DNA of 57,024 nt from Deltaproteobacteria bacterium (GTDB lineage Bacteria > Desulfobacterota > Binatia > UBA12015): positions 1 through 57,024 of the forward strand of contig JAJCZO010000249.1 of NCBI GenBank assembly GCA_029262355.1, in the 5' to 3' direction. The notes beneath the pieces were generated by a model. The model saw only the letters and a list, made by a program, of their open reading frames with translations, had not been told where the DNA came from and did no database searches. Positions 17,257 to 26,549 of this stretch are shown in pieces; position 1 is the first letter of the stretch, and every line of letters begins with the position of its first letter. The position numbers and the translations under genes were made by a program.

Positions 17257-17727
17257 ATGTCGTTCGAAGACATCGACAAGAGCGTCATCGGAGAGGTCTA
17301 CGACCGTTACACGTACCAGGAGATCAAAGCCGACGATCTCATCGCGTACGCGCGCACCCTCGGCATCGAAGATCCGATCTACCTCGACGAGGAAGCGGCG
17401 AAGGCAGGCCCCCACAGCGGCTTGGTGGCGTTTCCTACCTACGTGGTGAAACTGCGTGGCGGGCAGTGGATGCCGCCAGAAGTCATGAAGCACATGACCC
17501 GCGACGGATTCGATGCCGGCAAGGATATCGAGCTCGGCGTGCCGCTCTGCGCCGGCGATCAGGTCACGGCCACCTCGACGATCACCGAGATCTACGAGAA
17601 GACCGGCCGCAGCGGCTCCATGTGGTTCGTCGTCTTCCGCCAGGAGATTCGCAACCAGGCCGGCGAGCTGATCGCCAACGTAGACTCGCGCCTCATGCAG
17701 CGCGCGGCGAAGAAGGAGTCCGCATGA
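17257..17727 (+). CDS. MaoC-like dehydratase, N-terminal (FAS1-type) hot-dog subunit
   Basis: 156 aa, a single hot-dog fold of the FAS1-like dehydratase type. Recognisable features are the opening IGEVYDRYTYQEI, then DDLIAYARTLG, and the loop YLDEEAAKAGPHSGLVAFPTYV. This half usually lacks the catalytic Asp/His pair and works as a heterodimer with a MaoC subunit, here encoded by the next gene, which overlaps by 4 bp (ATGA). The likely reaction is hydration of an enoyl-CoA (R-specific) in the pathway of this locus. Confidence 0.85.
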   Translation: MSFEDIDKSVIGEVYDRYTYQEIKADDLIAYARTLGIEDPIYLDEEAAKAGPHSGLVAFPTYVVKLRGGQWMPPEVMKHMTRDGFDAGKDIELGVPLCAGDQVTATSTITEIYEKTGRSGSMWFVVFRQEIRNQAGELIANVDSRLMQRAAKKESA

Positions 17728-18137
17728 GCGCAAGCTTCGAGGCGCTCGAGCCCGGCGACGAGCTCGAGCCGGTCACGATCGATCTCTCATCCGACTTCGT
17801 CCGCGAGCACGCGATCGCGATGGACATGAACGCCGATCGCTTCACCAACGACGAGCGCGCGAAGCAGGAGGGACTGCCCGGCCAGATCACGCCCGGCAAC
17901 ATGTCGCTCGGACTGTTGTCGCGCACGCTACTCGCCTGGCTCCCCGGCTCGCGCCTCCAGCGCATCGGCACGACCTTCCGGGGCCTCGCTCGCGCCGGCG
18001 TACCCGCCAAGGTTCAGGCGATGATCACCGAGAAGGACGACGACACGCGCCAGGTCGAGTGCGACGTCTGGATGGAGAACGAGGGCGGCGACCGACTCGT
18101 GGTCGGCACCGCAACGCTTCACTTCCCTTCGGCCTAG
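17724..18137 (+). CDS. MaoC-like dehydratase, second hot-dog subunit
   Basis: 137 aa. The sequence (DRFTNDERAKQEGLPGQITPG) fits the MaoC hot-dog region that carries the active-site loop, although the canonical D-x(4)-H is replaced by D-RFTN-D, so catalysis may differ from R-hydratases. Start fixed by the ATGA overlap with the upstream gene. Expected to form a heterodimer with the 156-aa protein. Ends tail to tail, overlapping by 4 bp, with the convergent gene at 18134. Confidence 0.82.
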   Translation: MSASFEALEPGDELEPVTIDLSSDFVREHAIAMDMNADRFTNDERAKQEGLPGQITPGNMSLGLLSRTLLAWLPGSRLQRIGTTFRGLARAGVPAKVQAMITEKDDDTRQVECDVWMENEGGDRLVVGTATLHFPSA

Positions 18138-18616
18138 TCCGTCTTCGCGTCGGCCGGACGAAGCTTCACGCGATAGGCGACCGTCTTCCCCTCGGTCACG
18201 CGGTCCGCGCGCGGGCGGAAGAACCCGATCCAGGCGATCCAGTACTTGTCAGAGTACTTTTCGCCCATCATCGTCACCGTCTCTGGATCGGTGACCCGCT
18301 CGGCCTCGCCGATCAAGTAGGGGCCATCTTCTTCTCCGACCCAGACGTGCAGCGGGCTCCCGCGCTCGAGGCGTTTCGCCTTCCAGCTATCGGGCGCCGT
18401 GCTGGTGTAGAGCACGTCGCTGTCGCCGTCGGACCAGAACCAGATGGGAGCGGCCGAGCTCGTCGAACCATCTTTGCGCTCGGTCGCGGTGTAGATCAGA
18501 TCCGAATCAGCCAGCGCCTCGCGCGTAGGCGCGTCCAGCTCCACAGAAGCCGCCGACGCGGACAATGCGAATACGAGGACCATCGAGCACGCCATCGAAT
18601 ACAAAGCTCGTCGCAT
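18134..18616 (-). CDS. Secreted PNPOx-like (split beta-barrel) protein
   Basis: 160 aa. Residues 1-23 form a signal peptide (RRALYSMACSMVLVFALSAS). The rest resembles the pyridoxamine-5'-phosphate-oxidase-like flavin-binding barrel: APIWFWSDGDSDVLYTSTAP, WKAKRLERG and the final KYWIAWIGFFRPRADRV. Most members of this fold are cytoplasmic FMN or F420 proteins, so a secretion signal is unusual. The start lies at the first ATG that gives an intact signal peptide. It is divergent from the RND gene at 18968 and separate from the MaoC operon. Confidence 0.68.
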   Translation of the reverse strand: MRRALYSMACSMVLVFALSASAASVELDAPTREALADSDLIYTATERKDGSTSSAAPIWFWSDGDSDVLYTSTAPDSWKAKRLERGSPLHVWVGEEDGPYLIGEAERVTDPETVTMMGEKYSDKYWIAWIGFFRPRADRVTEGKTVAYRVKLRPADAKTD

Positions 18617-18967
18617 CGCCGGGAGCCTACTGCGACCCATTTCATAAGTACAGGGCATGGATTCACTTGCGTTTCGGCCCGAAGGCCCGCCAAGTGGAGC
18701 CATGCCGCTGGTGGGTCTCGAAAGCCACCGCGCCCTGTCGCGGCGCAGGTCCAGACGCCCTGGTTCGGAGATCGTCTCTCTACGGAGCTCGTCGCCACCC
18801 GAGGCATCGAGCCCGGCGACGCGCTGGCGCGTGAGCGCGATCTTTGCGTGGACGGATGCGGTTCGCCTCGAACCGAGCCTGCTCGGCACTCTTGGTGATC
18901 GAGGCTCCCTCGTTGAACAACACGAGAGCAACAGCCGGACGTACGGCCGGGTGACGTACACGTTCTG
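18617..18967. other. Divergent intergenic region with a 14-bp palindrome
   Basis: 351 bp between the PNPOx-like gene and the RND gene. ORFs here are shadows. A near-perfect palindrome GCCGGACGTACGGC (18934-18947) lies 20 bp before the RND start and could be an operator. No convincing sigma70 promoter was found. Confidence 0.35.
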
Positions 18968-21313
18968 ATGGGATCTCAGCACTTCAGACGCTGGGCGACG
19001 TTCGTCGTGGGCAGGCGCCTCGGAATGATCGCTCTCCTCACCGCCATCTCGGTGCTGCTGGCACTGGGCGTGCCGCGGCTTCGCCTCGAGGTCGACCCCG
19101 ACGCAAACCTTCCTCCCGGTCACGAAGCCATTCGCGCGCTCACTGAGCTGAACCAGCGCTTCGGCGACAAGAACCTGATCGTCATCGGGCTCTTCCCCAA
19201 AGACGGGGCGGTCTTCACTCCCGAGTTCCTCACGAAACTGGTCGACGTCAGCACCCATATCGAAGCGCTACCGGGAGTGATCCATCCCTTGTTCCAGAGC
19301 ATCGCATCGCCGTCGATGAACGACGTCCGGGGCTCCGACCTCGGCATCGAGGTCGAGCCACTGCTCTCGGGTCCACCCCGGTCACAACGCGAGGCCGACG
19401 AGGTGCGGGCACGGGTGTTTGCGAATCCCTCGTACGTGGACACTCTCGTATCTGCCGATGGCGCTGCGGTAGCCATCTACGCAACGTTCGACTTGACCGA
19501 AGAACTCCCGACCTACGAAACGCTCTACGCACGCGTACACGCGGAGGTCGACGCGCTCCGTGACGACTCGTTCGAGTACGCACTCTCCGGCCCGGTCGTG
19601 CTCGCGGGGGCCCTCGGCCTGGAGTCGGCGCGCATCGCCGGCTTCTTGCCCTTGGCCCTGCTCCTGATCGGGCTGATCCACTATCACGCGTTCCGGACGC
19701 TCCAAGCGATCTTCTTGCCGTGGCTCACCGCAGTTCTTGCCGTGCTCTGGGCAGTGGGGGCCATGGGTCTTCTCGATGTCCCACTCGACCCATTCACGAC
19801 CACGACTCCGATTCTGATTCTCGCCGTGGGCGCCGGCCACGCCGTCCAGATCCTAAAACGCTACTACGAAGAGTATGCGCGACTCGGCGACAGCCACGCC
19901 GCGGTAATCGAGTCGATTGCGCGGGTCGGCCCGGTCGTCGTTGCGGCCGGGACGATCGCGGGACTCGCGCTCCTCTCCTTGACCACCTTCGACCTCGCGA
20001 GCGTTCGGACGTTCGGGCTCTTCGGCGCGATCGGCATCGCATCGACGCTCGCGATCGAGCTCACCCTGATCCCAGCTGTTCGGGCGATCCTCCCGCCGCC
20101 AGCCGAGGAGGAGGCAGCGCGCGAAAGCGCCCACCCCCTGGTAGACCCGCTGCTCGCCCGCGTGTGCAACGGCGTGCTGGGATCGTGGCCGCGCCCGATT
20201 CTGATGGTCGCCGCCGCGCTGCTCACAATCTGCCTACTGCTCGCGACCCGGATCCACGTCGACACCAGCTTCAAACGAAGCTTCGCTCCCGGCACTGAGG
20301 TGTTCGAACACGACGAGCGATTGAATGATGCGTTCGCCGGAACGAACACCCTCGTCTTCCTGATCGAGGGCCCCGCACCCGGCGCCATCCTCACGCCCGA
20401 AGGCCTCACCGCCATCGCCAGCTTCGAGCGTCGAATGGAGAAGCTCCCCGGAGTCGGCAAGGCCACCTCCGTCGTCGATACTCTCCACCACCTCTACCGT
20501 GCACTCGAGAACGACCCGAATGCCCCGCTGCCCGACCGCGCCCGCCTCGCGAAACAAATCCTCCTTCTCTACGAATCCGGTGGCGGCTCGGTAACGACGG
20601 AGATCACCCCCGACGATCGCATCGCGAAGGTCGTCGTGTTGCTCGACGACGACAGTACCCGTTTCGGCGAGAACCGGATCGCCGCTGCGCGTGCCCTCCT
20701 CGACGAGGTGCTTCCGGAGGGCTTCGACGCACGGATTGCCGGAACTCTTGCGTCGAATGCCGCGCTGACCGAGGTCGTCGTCGAGGGAAAGCTCCTCAAC
20801 ATCGCGCAGGTCGCGCTGGTGACCTTTCTCGTCGCGAGCCTCCTGTTGCGCAGTGCCCTGGCGGGACTACTCGTCGTGGCGCCGCTCGCTCTGGCCGTCG
20901 CCGTCGACTTCGGAGTCATGGGCGCCTTCTCGATCTCGCTCGATGTGGTGACGGCGCCGGTCACCGCGCTCGCGGTCGGGATCGGTGCGGACTACGCTGC
21001 CTACTTCCTGTTCCGTCTCCGCGAGGAAGCCGGGAGGCACGCCGACTTCGACGACGCGATGCGCGCCACTTTTGCAACCTCGGGCAAGGCCATCGTGTTC
21101 GTCGCGAGCGCCATCACCGTCGGGTACGCGACGCTGGCGCTGTCGACTTTCTCCGTCCACCGACAGCTGGGAGTGCTGGTGGCCGTGGCCATGATCACGG
21201 CAAGTATCGCATCACTCACCGTGCTCCCGGCACTCGCCCGGCTGGCCCATCAGAGCCGGTTCCGCTCAGCTCTTCTTGGTACCGTCCTTGAACGGCCCCA
21301 AGGCCGGGCGTAG
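18968..21313 (+). CDS. MMPL/RND-superfamily exporter
   Basis: 781 aa, twelve predicted membrane helices in the duplicated RND pattern; helix 1 spans about residues 18-38. Large periplasmic loops follow helices 1 and 7. The second-half motif AVGIGADYAAYFLFRLREEA matches the region that carries the proton-relay acidic residue in MMPL proteins. It is about 30 aa shorter than the other RND protein in this window and not closely similar, so they are not a recent duplication. No periplasmic adaptor or outer-membrane gene is nearby. thiC starts 9 bp after its stop, so both may share a transcript. Confidence 0.88.
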   Translation: MGSQHFRRWATFVVGRRLGMIALLTAISVLLALGVPRLRLEVDPDANLPPGHEAIRALTELNQRFGDKNLIVIGLFPKDGAVFTPEFLTKLVDVSTHIEALPGVIHPLFQSIASPSMNDVRGSDLGIEVEPLLSGPPRSQREADEVRARVFANPSYVDTLVSADGAAVAIYATFDLTEELPTYETLYARVHAEVDALRDDSFEYALSGPVVLAGALGLESARIAGFLPLALLLIGLIHYHAFRTLQAIFLPWLTAVLAVLWAVGAMGLLDVPLDPFTTTTPILILAVGAGHAVQILKRYYEEYARLGDSHAAVIESIARVGPVVVAAGTIAGLALLSLTTFDLASVRTFGLFGAIGIASTLAIELTLIPAVRAILPPPAEEEAARESAHPLVDPLLARVCNGVLGSWPRPILMVAAALLTICLLLATRIHVDTSFKRSFAPGTEVFEHDERLNDAFAGTNTLVFLIEGPAPGAILTPEGLTAIASFERRMEKLPGVGKATSVVDTLHHLYRALENDPNAPLPDRARLAKQILLLYESGGGSVTTEITPDDRIAKVVVLLDDDSTRFGENRIAAARALLDEVLPEGFDARIAGTLASNAALTEVVVEGKLLNIAQVALVTFLVASLLLRSALAGLLVVAPLALAVAVDFGVMGAFSISLDVVTAPVTALAVGIGADYAAYFLFRLREEAGRHADFDDAMRATFATSGKAIVFVASAITVGYATLALSTFSVHRQLGVLVAVAMITASIASLTVLPALARLAHQSRFRSALLGTVLERPQGRA

Positions 21314-21322
21314 AACTCCACC

Positions 21323-22957
21323 ATGACTCAGCTCGAGAGTGCTCGGAAAGGCCAGATCACCCCGGAAATGCGCCGCGTCGCAGAGCGGGAGGGCATCACA
21401 CCCGACGTCATCTGCGCCGAGGTCGCTCGCGGTCGGCTGGTCATTCCCGCCAACGTGCGGCACCTGGCCGGCAGCGCCGGGCAGCCGCCCCGGGTCGACG
21501 CGCAGCCCGACCACGTCTCCACGCTCGTGGGACATCCTGGCGCCACCGCCCAGGCGCAGCTCTGGGTGAACCAGACGTCGCCCCAGCGCCAGGCAGAACT
21601 CGAAGATGACTCCACGCTGCGGGGCGAGCAGGCGCCGAAGCGCCTGGATCCGACCGGCATCGGTCGGACGATCACCACCAAGATCAACGCCAACATCGGC
21701 GCCTCCCCGGTCTCGAGCAACACCGACGAGGAGGTCGAGAAGCTCCGGTGGGCACAGCGCTACGGCGCGGACACCCTGATGGATCTCTCCACCGGCGGCG
21801 ACCTCGCCGCCTGCCGCCAGGCCATCATCGATCACAGCACGATCCCGATCGGAACGGTGCCGATCTACAGCATGATCATCGGGCGCACGATCGAAGAACT
21901 GACGTACGACAAGATCCTCGCAGAAGTCGAGTACCAGGCGCAGCAGGGCGTCGACTACTTTACGATCCACGCCGGGGTGCTTCGCGAGCACCTCTCGCTG
22001 GTCCGGCCCCGCATCACCGGTATCGTCTCTCGCGGCGGCTCACTGCTGGGCAAGTGGATGATCCACCACAACAAGCAGAACCCGATGTACGATCTCTTCG
22101 ACGAGATCAGCGCGATCATGCGCGAGTACGACGTCACATACTCGCTCGGAGACGGCCTGCGGCCCGGCTGCCTGGCCGACGCATCCGACCCCGCGCAACT
22201 TGCCGAGCTGAACACACTAGGCGAGCTCGTGCACCGCGCGCGCGACGCCGGCGTTCAAGTCATGGTCGAAGGCCCCGGCCACGTGCCCATGGATCAGATC
22301 GGCTTCAACATGCAGCTTCAACAGAAGGTGTGCGACGACGCGCCATTCTACGTACTCGGCCCGCTCGTGACCGACGTCTTCCCCGGCTACGACCACATCA
22401 CGAGCGCCATCGGCGCGACCGAGGCCGCCCGCCACGGTGCAGCGATGCTCTGTTACGTGACGCCGAAAGAGCATGTCGGCCTCCCGCGGCCCCAGGACGT
22501 GAAGGAAGGCTGCATCGCGTACAAGATCGCCGCACACGCCGGCGACATTGCCCGCGGCATCGACGGCGCCCGCCAGTGGGACGACGACCTGTCACGCGCC
22601 CGCGCCGCACTCAACTGGCCGCGCCAGTTCGAGCTTGCCTTCGACGGCGAGACAGCTCGCGCGCTGCACGACGAAGACCTCGATGTCGACACCGACTTCT
22701 GCGCGATGTGTGGCCACGACTGGTGCAGCATGCGCATCTCGAAGGAGATCGTGGAGTTCGAGAGCGGCAAGGATCCCGAGTATCAACCCGAGCGCCGCGC
22801 AATGCAGAGCCCGGGCGTTGGCGACGAAGGACGCGGTCTCCTCGGGCGCCGCGGCCACGACCTCCCGACGGTGGGCGACAAGAACGCCTGCCACAGCGAC
22901 GTGGAGCCGGAGCGCACATCGGCCGAAGCCGTGCAGGAAGGCCCCGAAGCAACCTAA
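21323..22957 (+). CDS. thiC: Phosphomethylpyrimidine synthase ThiC
   Basis: Radical-SAM enzyme converting aminoimidazole ribotide to HMP-phosphate in thiamine synthesis. The core is clear: [88 protein letters not shown], and the iron-sulfur motif CAMCGHDWC near residue 470. It belongs to the short type lacking the proteobacterial N-terminal domain. Two oddities: about 50 extra residues (roughly 48-105, GQPPRV...RLDPTG) lie between PANVRH and GIGRT, and about 60 low-similarity residues follow the cluster. No TPP riboswitch precedes it; it sits 9 bp after an RND gene, which is unusual. Confidence 0.95.
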   Translation: MTQLESARKGQITPEMRRVAEREGITPDVICAEVARGRLVIPANVRHLAGSAGQPPRVDAQPDHVSTLVGHPGATAQAQLWVNQTSPQRQAELEDDSTLRGEQAPKRLDPTGIGRTITTKINANIGASPVSSNTDEEVEKLRWAQRYGADTLMDLSTGGDLAACRQAIIDHSTIPIGTVPIYSMIIGRTIEELTYDKILAEVEYQAQQGVDYFTIHAGVLREHLSLVRPRITGIVSRGGSLLGKWMIHHNKQNPMYDLFDEISAIMREYDVTYSLGDGLRPGCLADASDPAQLAELNTLGELVHRARDAGVQVMVEGPGHVPMDQIGFNMQLQQKVCDDAPFYVLGPLVTDVFPGYDHITSAIGATEAARHGAAMLCYVTPKEHVGLPRPQDVKEGCIAYKIAAHAGDIARGIDGARQWDDDLSRARAALNWPRQFELAFDGETARALHDEDLDVDTDFCAMCGHDWCSMRISKEIVEFESGKDPEYQPERRAMQSPGVGDEGRGLLGRRGHDLPTVGDKNACHSDVEPERTSAEAVQEGPEAT

Positions 22958-22983
22958 TAGGCTGTTGAAAAGCTTCTCCCGGC
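22958..22983 (+). repeat. Intergenic repeat copy A
   Basis: A 26-bp element with core GTTGAAAAGC starts directly after the thiC stop. It matches 23 of 26 positions with copy B at 28342-28367, with all three differences C/T transitions. The GGCTGTTGAAAA-type sequence resembles insertion-sequence ends, so it may be a fossil end or a small dispersed repeat. Confidence 0.55.
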
Positions 22984-23061
22984 TCCGATCGCCCGCCGGC
23001 CCGTCCGCGCGCACATGCGGCGGTGGACGCCCTCTCGATCCTCGCCTAGGTTCGACCGCGA

Positions 23062-24393
23062 ATGCGCGTCACCGTCACACTGCTGGTCCTGCTAGCCACG
23101 CTTGGCGCATGTACACGGGCGGGGCCCGAGGCCGAGCAACCACCGAAGGCTTCCGTCTCCAACCGGACCAGCGTGATCCTGCTGTCCATCGACAACCTTC
23201 GTCCGGACCGGCTGGGAGTCTACGGGGAGGATCGGCCCACGTCCCCGCAGCTTGACCGCCTGGCAGCGCAGAGCGTCGTCTTCGACAACGCCTACGCGAC
23301 GGCCCCTTGGACCCTGCCGTCGCACATGTCGATGTTCAGCGGGCTACACCCCAAGAGCCACCGCGCCGTGACCGCTCTCGCCAAGGCGGCACCGGAAATT
23401 CCCATGCTCGCGGAGATCCTTCGAGCGCACCGGTACCGCACCTTCGCCGTCACCGGTGGGGGCTACGTCGGCGCGGCGTTCGGATTCGACCGAGGCTTCG
23501 AGCAATATGAGGTCGCGTGGGCGACCAGACGCGTCGTGCGCGAAACACTCGACCGATTGCGGGACACCGACCAGAGCGATCCGTACTTCCTGTTCGTTCA
23601 CACTTTCGGGGTGCACTGCCCGTTCAACGTCCCTCCACGCTACCGTGAGCAGTTCGACCGACGTCCGCCGGCCGACCACGTGGACGTACTCGGCAAGTGC
23701 GGTGACACCCACTACTCGAAGATGGAGTTGACGCCGGGGCAGATCTCCTTCATCTCCGACCGGTACGACGCCGGGATCCGACGCACGGACGACGATCTCG
23801 CGCCGCTCTTCGAGCTTCTCGAGGAACGGGGCGACCTGGATCGCGCCATCTTGATCGTGACGTCCGACCACGGCGAGGAGTTCGATGAACACGGCCGGAT
23901 GGGGCACGGACGCGCCCTCTATTCAGAGTCCCTTCGCGTCCCGCTTCTCATTCGAATCCCCGGGGTCGCACCCCGTCGCGTCGCAACCCCGGTTTCCCTG
24001 GTGGATCTCGCGCCGACCGTCCTAGACCTGCTCGACCTCCCTGCCGACGGCATGGAGGGGCAAAGCCTCGCCCCCTTGCTCGCACATGGTGACGCCGCAG
24101 CCGACGGCCGACCCCTCTATGCCGAAACGGAATTACGTGGCGAGTCCGGAAGGACCGTGATCTTCCGAGGATACCAGCTCATCACCGACGACGTTCGGGA
24201 CCGCACCGAGCTGTTCGAGCTCCGAAGCGACCCCGAGCAGAAGCGGCCGCTCGGCGAAGCCAGGGCTCAACGAGCAGAGCTCGCAGGAGTTCTGGAAGAC
24301 CACTTCCCACGGGGACGGCCGCGCCCGATCACCAAGGCGGATCCACCCGCCGAGAGACTCGAGCAACTCCGAGCACTCGGATACATCGAGTGA
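23062..24393 (+). CDS. Sulfatase-fold lipoprotein
   Basis: 443 aa with a lipoprotein signal (lipobox LGAC, Cys17), so probably anchored facing the periplasm. The alkaline phosphatase/sulfatase fold is clear: metal ligands in SIDNLRPDRLG (Asp44) and SDHGEEFDEHG. The nucleophile region reads WTLPSHMSMFSG (Thr84) instead of the C/S-x-P-x-R that is converted to formylglycine. It may therefore act as a phosphodiesterase/phosphotransferase or an atypical sulfatase rather than a formylglycine enzyme. Its stop overlaps the start of the next gene by 4 bp (GTGA), implying joint translation with the large membrane protein. Confidence 0.85.
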   Translation: MRVTVTLLVLLATLGACTRAGPEAEQPPKASVSNRTSVILLSIDNLRPDRLGVYGEDRPTSPQLDRLAAQSVVFDNAYATAPWTLPSHMSMFSGLHPKSHRAVTALAKAAPEIPMLAEILRAHRYRTFAVTGGGYVGAAFGFDRGFEQYEVAWATRRVVRETLDRLRDTDQSDPYFLFVHTFGVHCPFNVPPRYREQFDRRPPADHVDVLGKCGDTHYSKMELTPGQISFISDRYDAGIRRTDDDLAPLFELLEERGDLDRAILIVTSDHGEEFDEHGRMGHGRALYSESLRVPLLIRIPGVAPRRVATPVSLVDLAPTVLDLLDLPADGMEGQSLAPLLAHGDAAADGRPLYAETELRGESGRTVIFRGYQLITDDVRDRTELFELRSDPEQKRPLGEARAQRAELAGVLEDHFPRGRPRPITKADPPAERLEQLRALGYIE

Positions 24394-26513
24394 ACAATCC
24401 CGCGGAAGGTTGCAACCTGGACCGCCGCGAACCATCCCCGGCTCGGCTCTCTGGTGAACTCGCCATCGCGGTCGGACTCTATGCGCTCCTTGCCATGCTG
24501 ATGCTTTGGCCTCTGCCCGCGAGAATGAGCGACCACCTCGCGTACCCGGCCGGAACCCTCCTCGAAGCCGATGCGCAGCTCATCGTCTGGGCCCTCGCTT
24601 GGGATTCGCACGCGATCGTGACGGAACCGGCGAAACTCTTCGCCGCCAACTCCTTCTACCCCTCGACGAACTCCCTCGCGTTCTCCGAGCACTTCTTGGG
24701 ATACGTTCCTCTGTTTGCGCCCACGTTCTGGCTGACCGGCAACCCGGTCCTCGCCGCGAACATGCTCATCTTTCTCTGCTTTCTCTTCACACCAGCCGGG
24801 ATGTACCTCCTCGCTCGCCAGCACGCGGGGCCGGGCCCGGCGTTCGTTGCGGGTGCGCTCTATGGATTCTACCCCTGGAGGCTCGCCTCACTCCCCCATA
24901 TGCACCTGCTCGGAGTGCAGTATCTACCGCTGCTGCTCTTCTTCTCCGATCGTTGGCTCCGCGGCGGCCGCTCGGTGAACGTCGTGTTCGTAGCGTCCGC
25001 CCTCGTGCTCCAGTCGCTGTCGTCCGTCTACCTGGCCGCGGCAGCCGCCTTCACCTATGCGGCATACCTGCCGCTGGCCCTCTGGAGATGGCGCTCGACG
25101 CTGTCGGCATCGCGACTCGCCGTTCTGGGGATCGCCCTGGGACTCGGCAGTCTGCCCTTCGTGGCGGCGAGTCTGCCGTACGTACAGTTGCGCCAACAGG
25201 GGATCATCCCGTCTGGCGGGCCCGGGATGTCGTGGGCGTTTTACCCGGACGTCATCGCGAGCGTTCGGTGGCTCGTACTCGTCTCGAGCGGCATCGGCTG
25301 GACGGGGTTTCTCCTCGCCGCCGCGGCATTCCTCCCGCCATGGCGACAGCGGCGCTACGGAGTGCTCCTCGGGATCAGCTTGATCCTGATCGGGCTCGTC
25401 GCCTCCGCCGGCCCCAATCTCATGATCGGCGGATGGAACGTATGGACCCCGTACGGCCTGCTGTACGACTTCGTTCCCGGCATCTCATCGCTCCGAACGG
25501 GTAGCCGGTTCTTGGTCACGTCCCAGCTCGGACTGTCGCTGCTGGCGGCCGTCGGGCTTCAAGCGCTGCTGGAGTTCACGCCAAGCCGCTTCGCGAGCCC
25601 CGTGGTGGCCCTCGCGGCCGGCCTTGCGATCATGACGCTGCCCAGCCGCACCGAGGAACTCCAACTGCACGAAATGCCGGTTGGGAAGAACGTGCCAGCC
25701 CCGTACGTGCACCTTGCCGAGACGAAAGGACTCGATGACCCACCCGGCGTACTCTTCGAAGTGCCGCGAGGTGGCCCCCTCGTGCAGGCGCGTCGGATGT
25801 ACCTGAGCATCTTCCATTGGCTACCCATCGTGGGCGGGTACTCCGCCTACCCACCAAGAGTATCCGACTACATTTATCGGCTCGCCTTCTGGCTGCCCGG
25901 TCAGGCCGCGATGGCGGCGATCACCGGCCTCCTCGACATCGATTGGATCCTGGTCGATCGGTCCCAGTACGGGTCCGACGACCTCGCCGAACGATGGGAC
26001 ACCCCGCCGTCAGGGTTGGAGCTGGTCCAGGAATCCGGTGACTACCTCCTTTTTCGCGTGAGCTCGCCGGCGCCCGCCTCGGCTGCGAAGCGCTTGCTTC
26101 GCAGCGACTTCACACTGGGGGGGGTCCCACTGCGGCCCGTCGGAGCCAGTTGCCCCGGGTCGATCGTCGCGACGGCCGGGGTACTCGCCGAGGTCGCGAA
26201 CAGTACCGTTCTTCGGCTCGGGCTGGTCGTGACGAACGAGAGCCACCAGCCGTGGCCCGGCCTCGCGTTCATCCCTCGTCACCTCGTCCAGATCACGACC
26301 TGCTTCGCACGCGAGGGAGAGCGCCAATGCAAGGCTGAGCCCAAACCATTGTACGCAGACATCGGCGGTGGAGAGTCGGTGCCCATCAAGCTGCGGTTGA
26401 CGACACCGCGGTTCCCGGGAGCCTATGCGCTGCGGGTAGATCTCGTGCAGGGACAGCGACCCCTCTCCGAATGCGGATTCACCCCGCTCGAGATCCCCGT
26501 CACCGTGAACTGA
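24390..26513 (+). CDS. Large polytopic membrane protein, GT-C-like
   Basis: 707 aa. Residues ~20-420 carry ten or more hydrophobic helices; the rest is a soluble, beta-rich C-terminal region of ~280 aa. After helix 1 there is an acidic periplasmic loop (GTLLEADAQLIVWALAWD) and a repeated aromatic pattern typical of GT-C glycosyltransferases or YfhO-like proteins. I cannot name a specific family. The start is GTG, overlapping the sulfatase stop. Together with the sulfatase-fold lipoprotein it may modify a surface glycan or lipid. It ends 36 bp from the convergent beta-helix gene. Confidence 0.72.
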   Translation: MNNPAEGCNLDRREPSPARLSGELAIAVGLYALLAMLMLWPLPARMSDHLAYPAGTLLEADAQLIVWALAWDSHAIVTEPAKLFAANSFYPSTNSLAFSEHFLGYVPLFAPTFWLTGNPVLAANMLIFLCFLFTPAGMYLLARQHAGPGPAFVAGALYGFYPWRLASLPHMHLLGVQYLPLLLFFSDRWLRGGRSVNVVFVASALVLQSLSSVYLAAAAAFTYAAYLPLALWRWRSTLSASRLAVLGIALGLGSLPFVAASLPYVQLRQQGIIPSGGPGMSWAFYPDVIASVRWLVLVSSGIGWTGFLLAAAAFLPPWRQRRYGVLLGISLILIGLVASAGPNLMIGGWNVWTPYGLLYDFVPGISSLRTGSRFLVTSQLGLSLLAAVGLQALLEFTPSRFASPVVALAAGLAIMTLPSRTEELQLHEMPVGKNVPAPYVHLAETKGLDDPPGVLFEVPRGGPLVQARRMYLSIFHWLPIVGGYSAYPPRVSDYIYRLAFWLPGQAAMAAITGLLDIDWILVDRSQYGSDDLAERWDTPPSGLELVQESGDYLLFRVSSPAPASAAKRLLRSDFTLGGVPLRPVGASCPGSIVATAGVLAEVANSTVLRLGLVVTNESHQPWPGLAFIPRHLVQITTCFAREGERQCKAEPKPLYADIGGGESVPIKLRLTTPRFPGAYALRVDLVQGQRPLSECGFTPLEIPVTVN

Positions 26514-26549
26514 GCGGCCGCGCGTTCCCCCGAAGGTCCAGCCCTGGCA

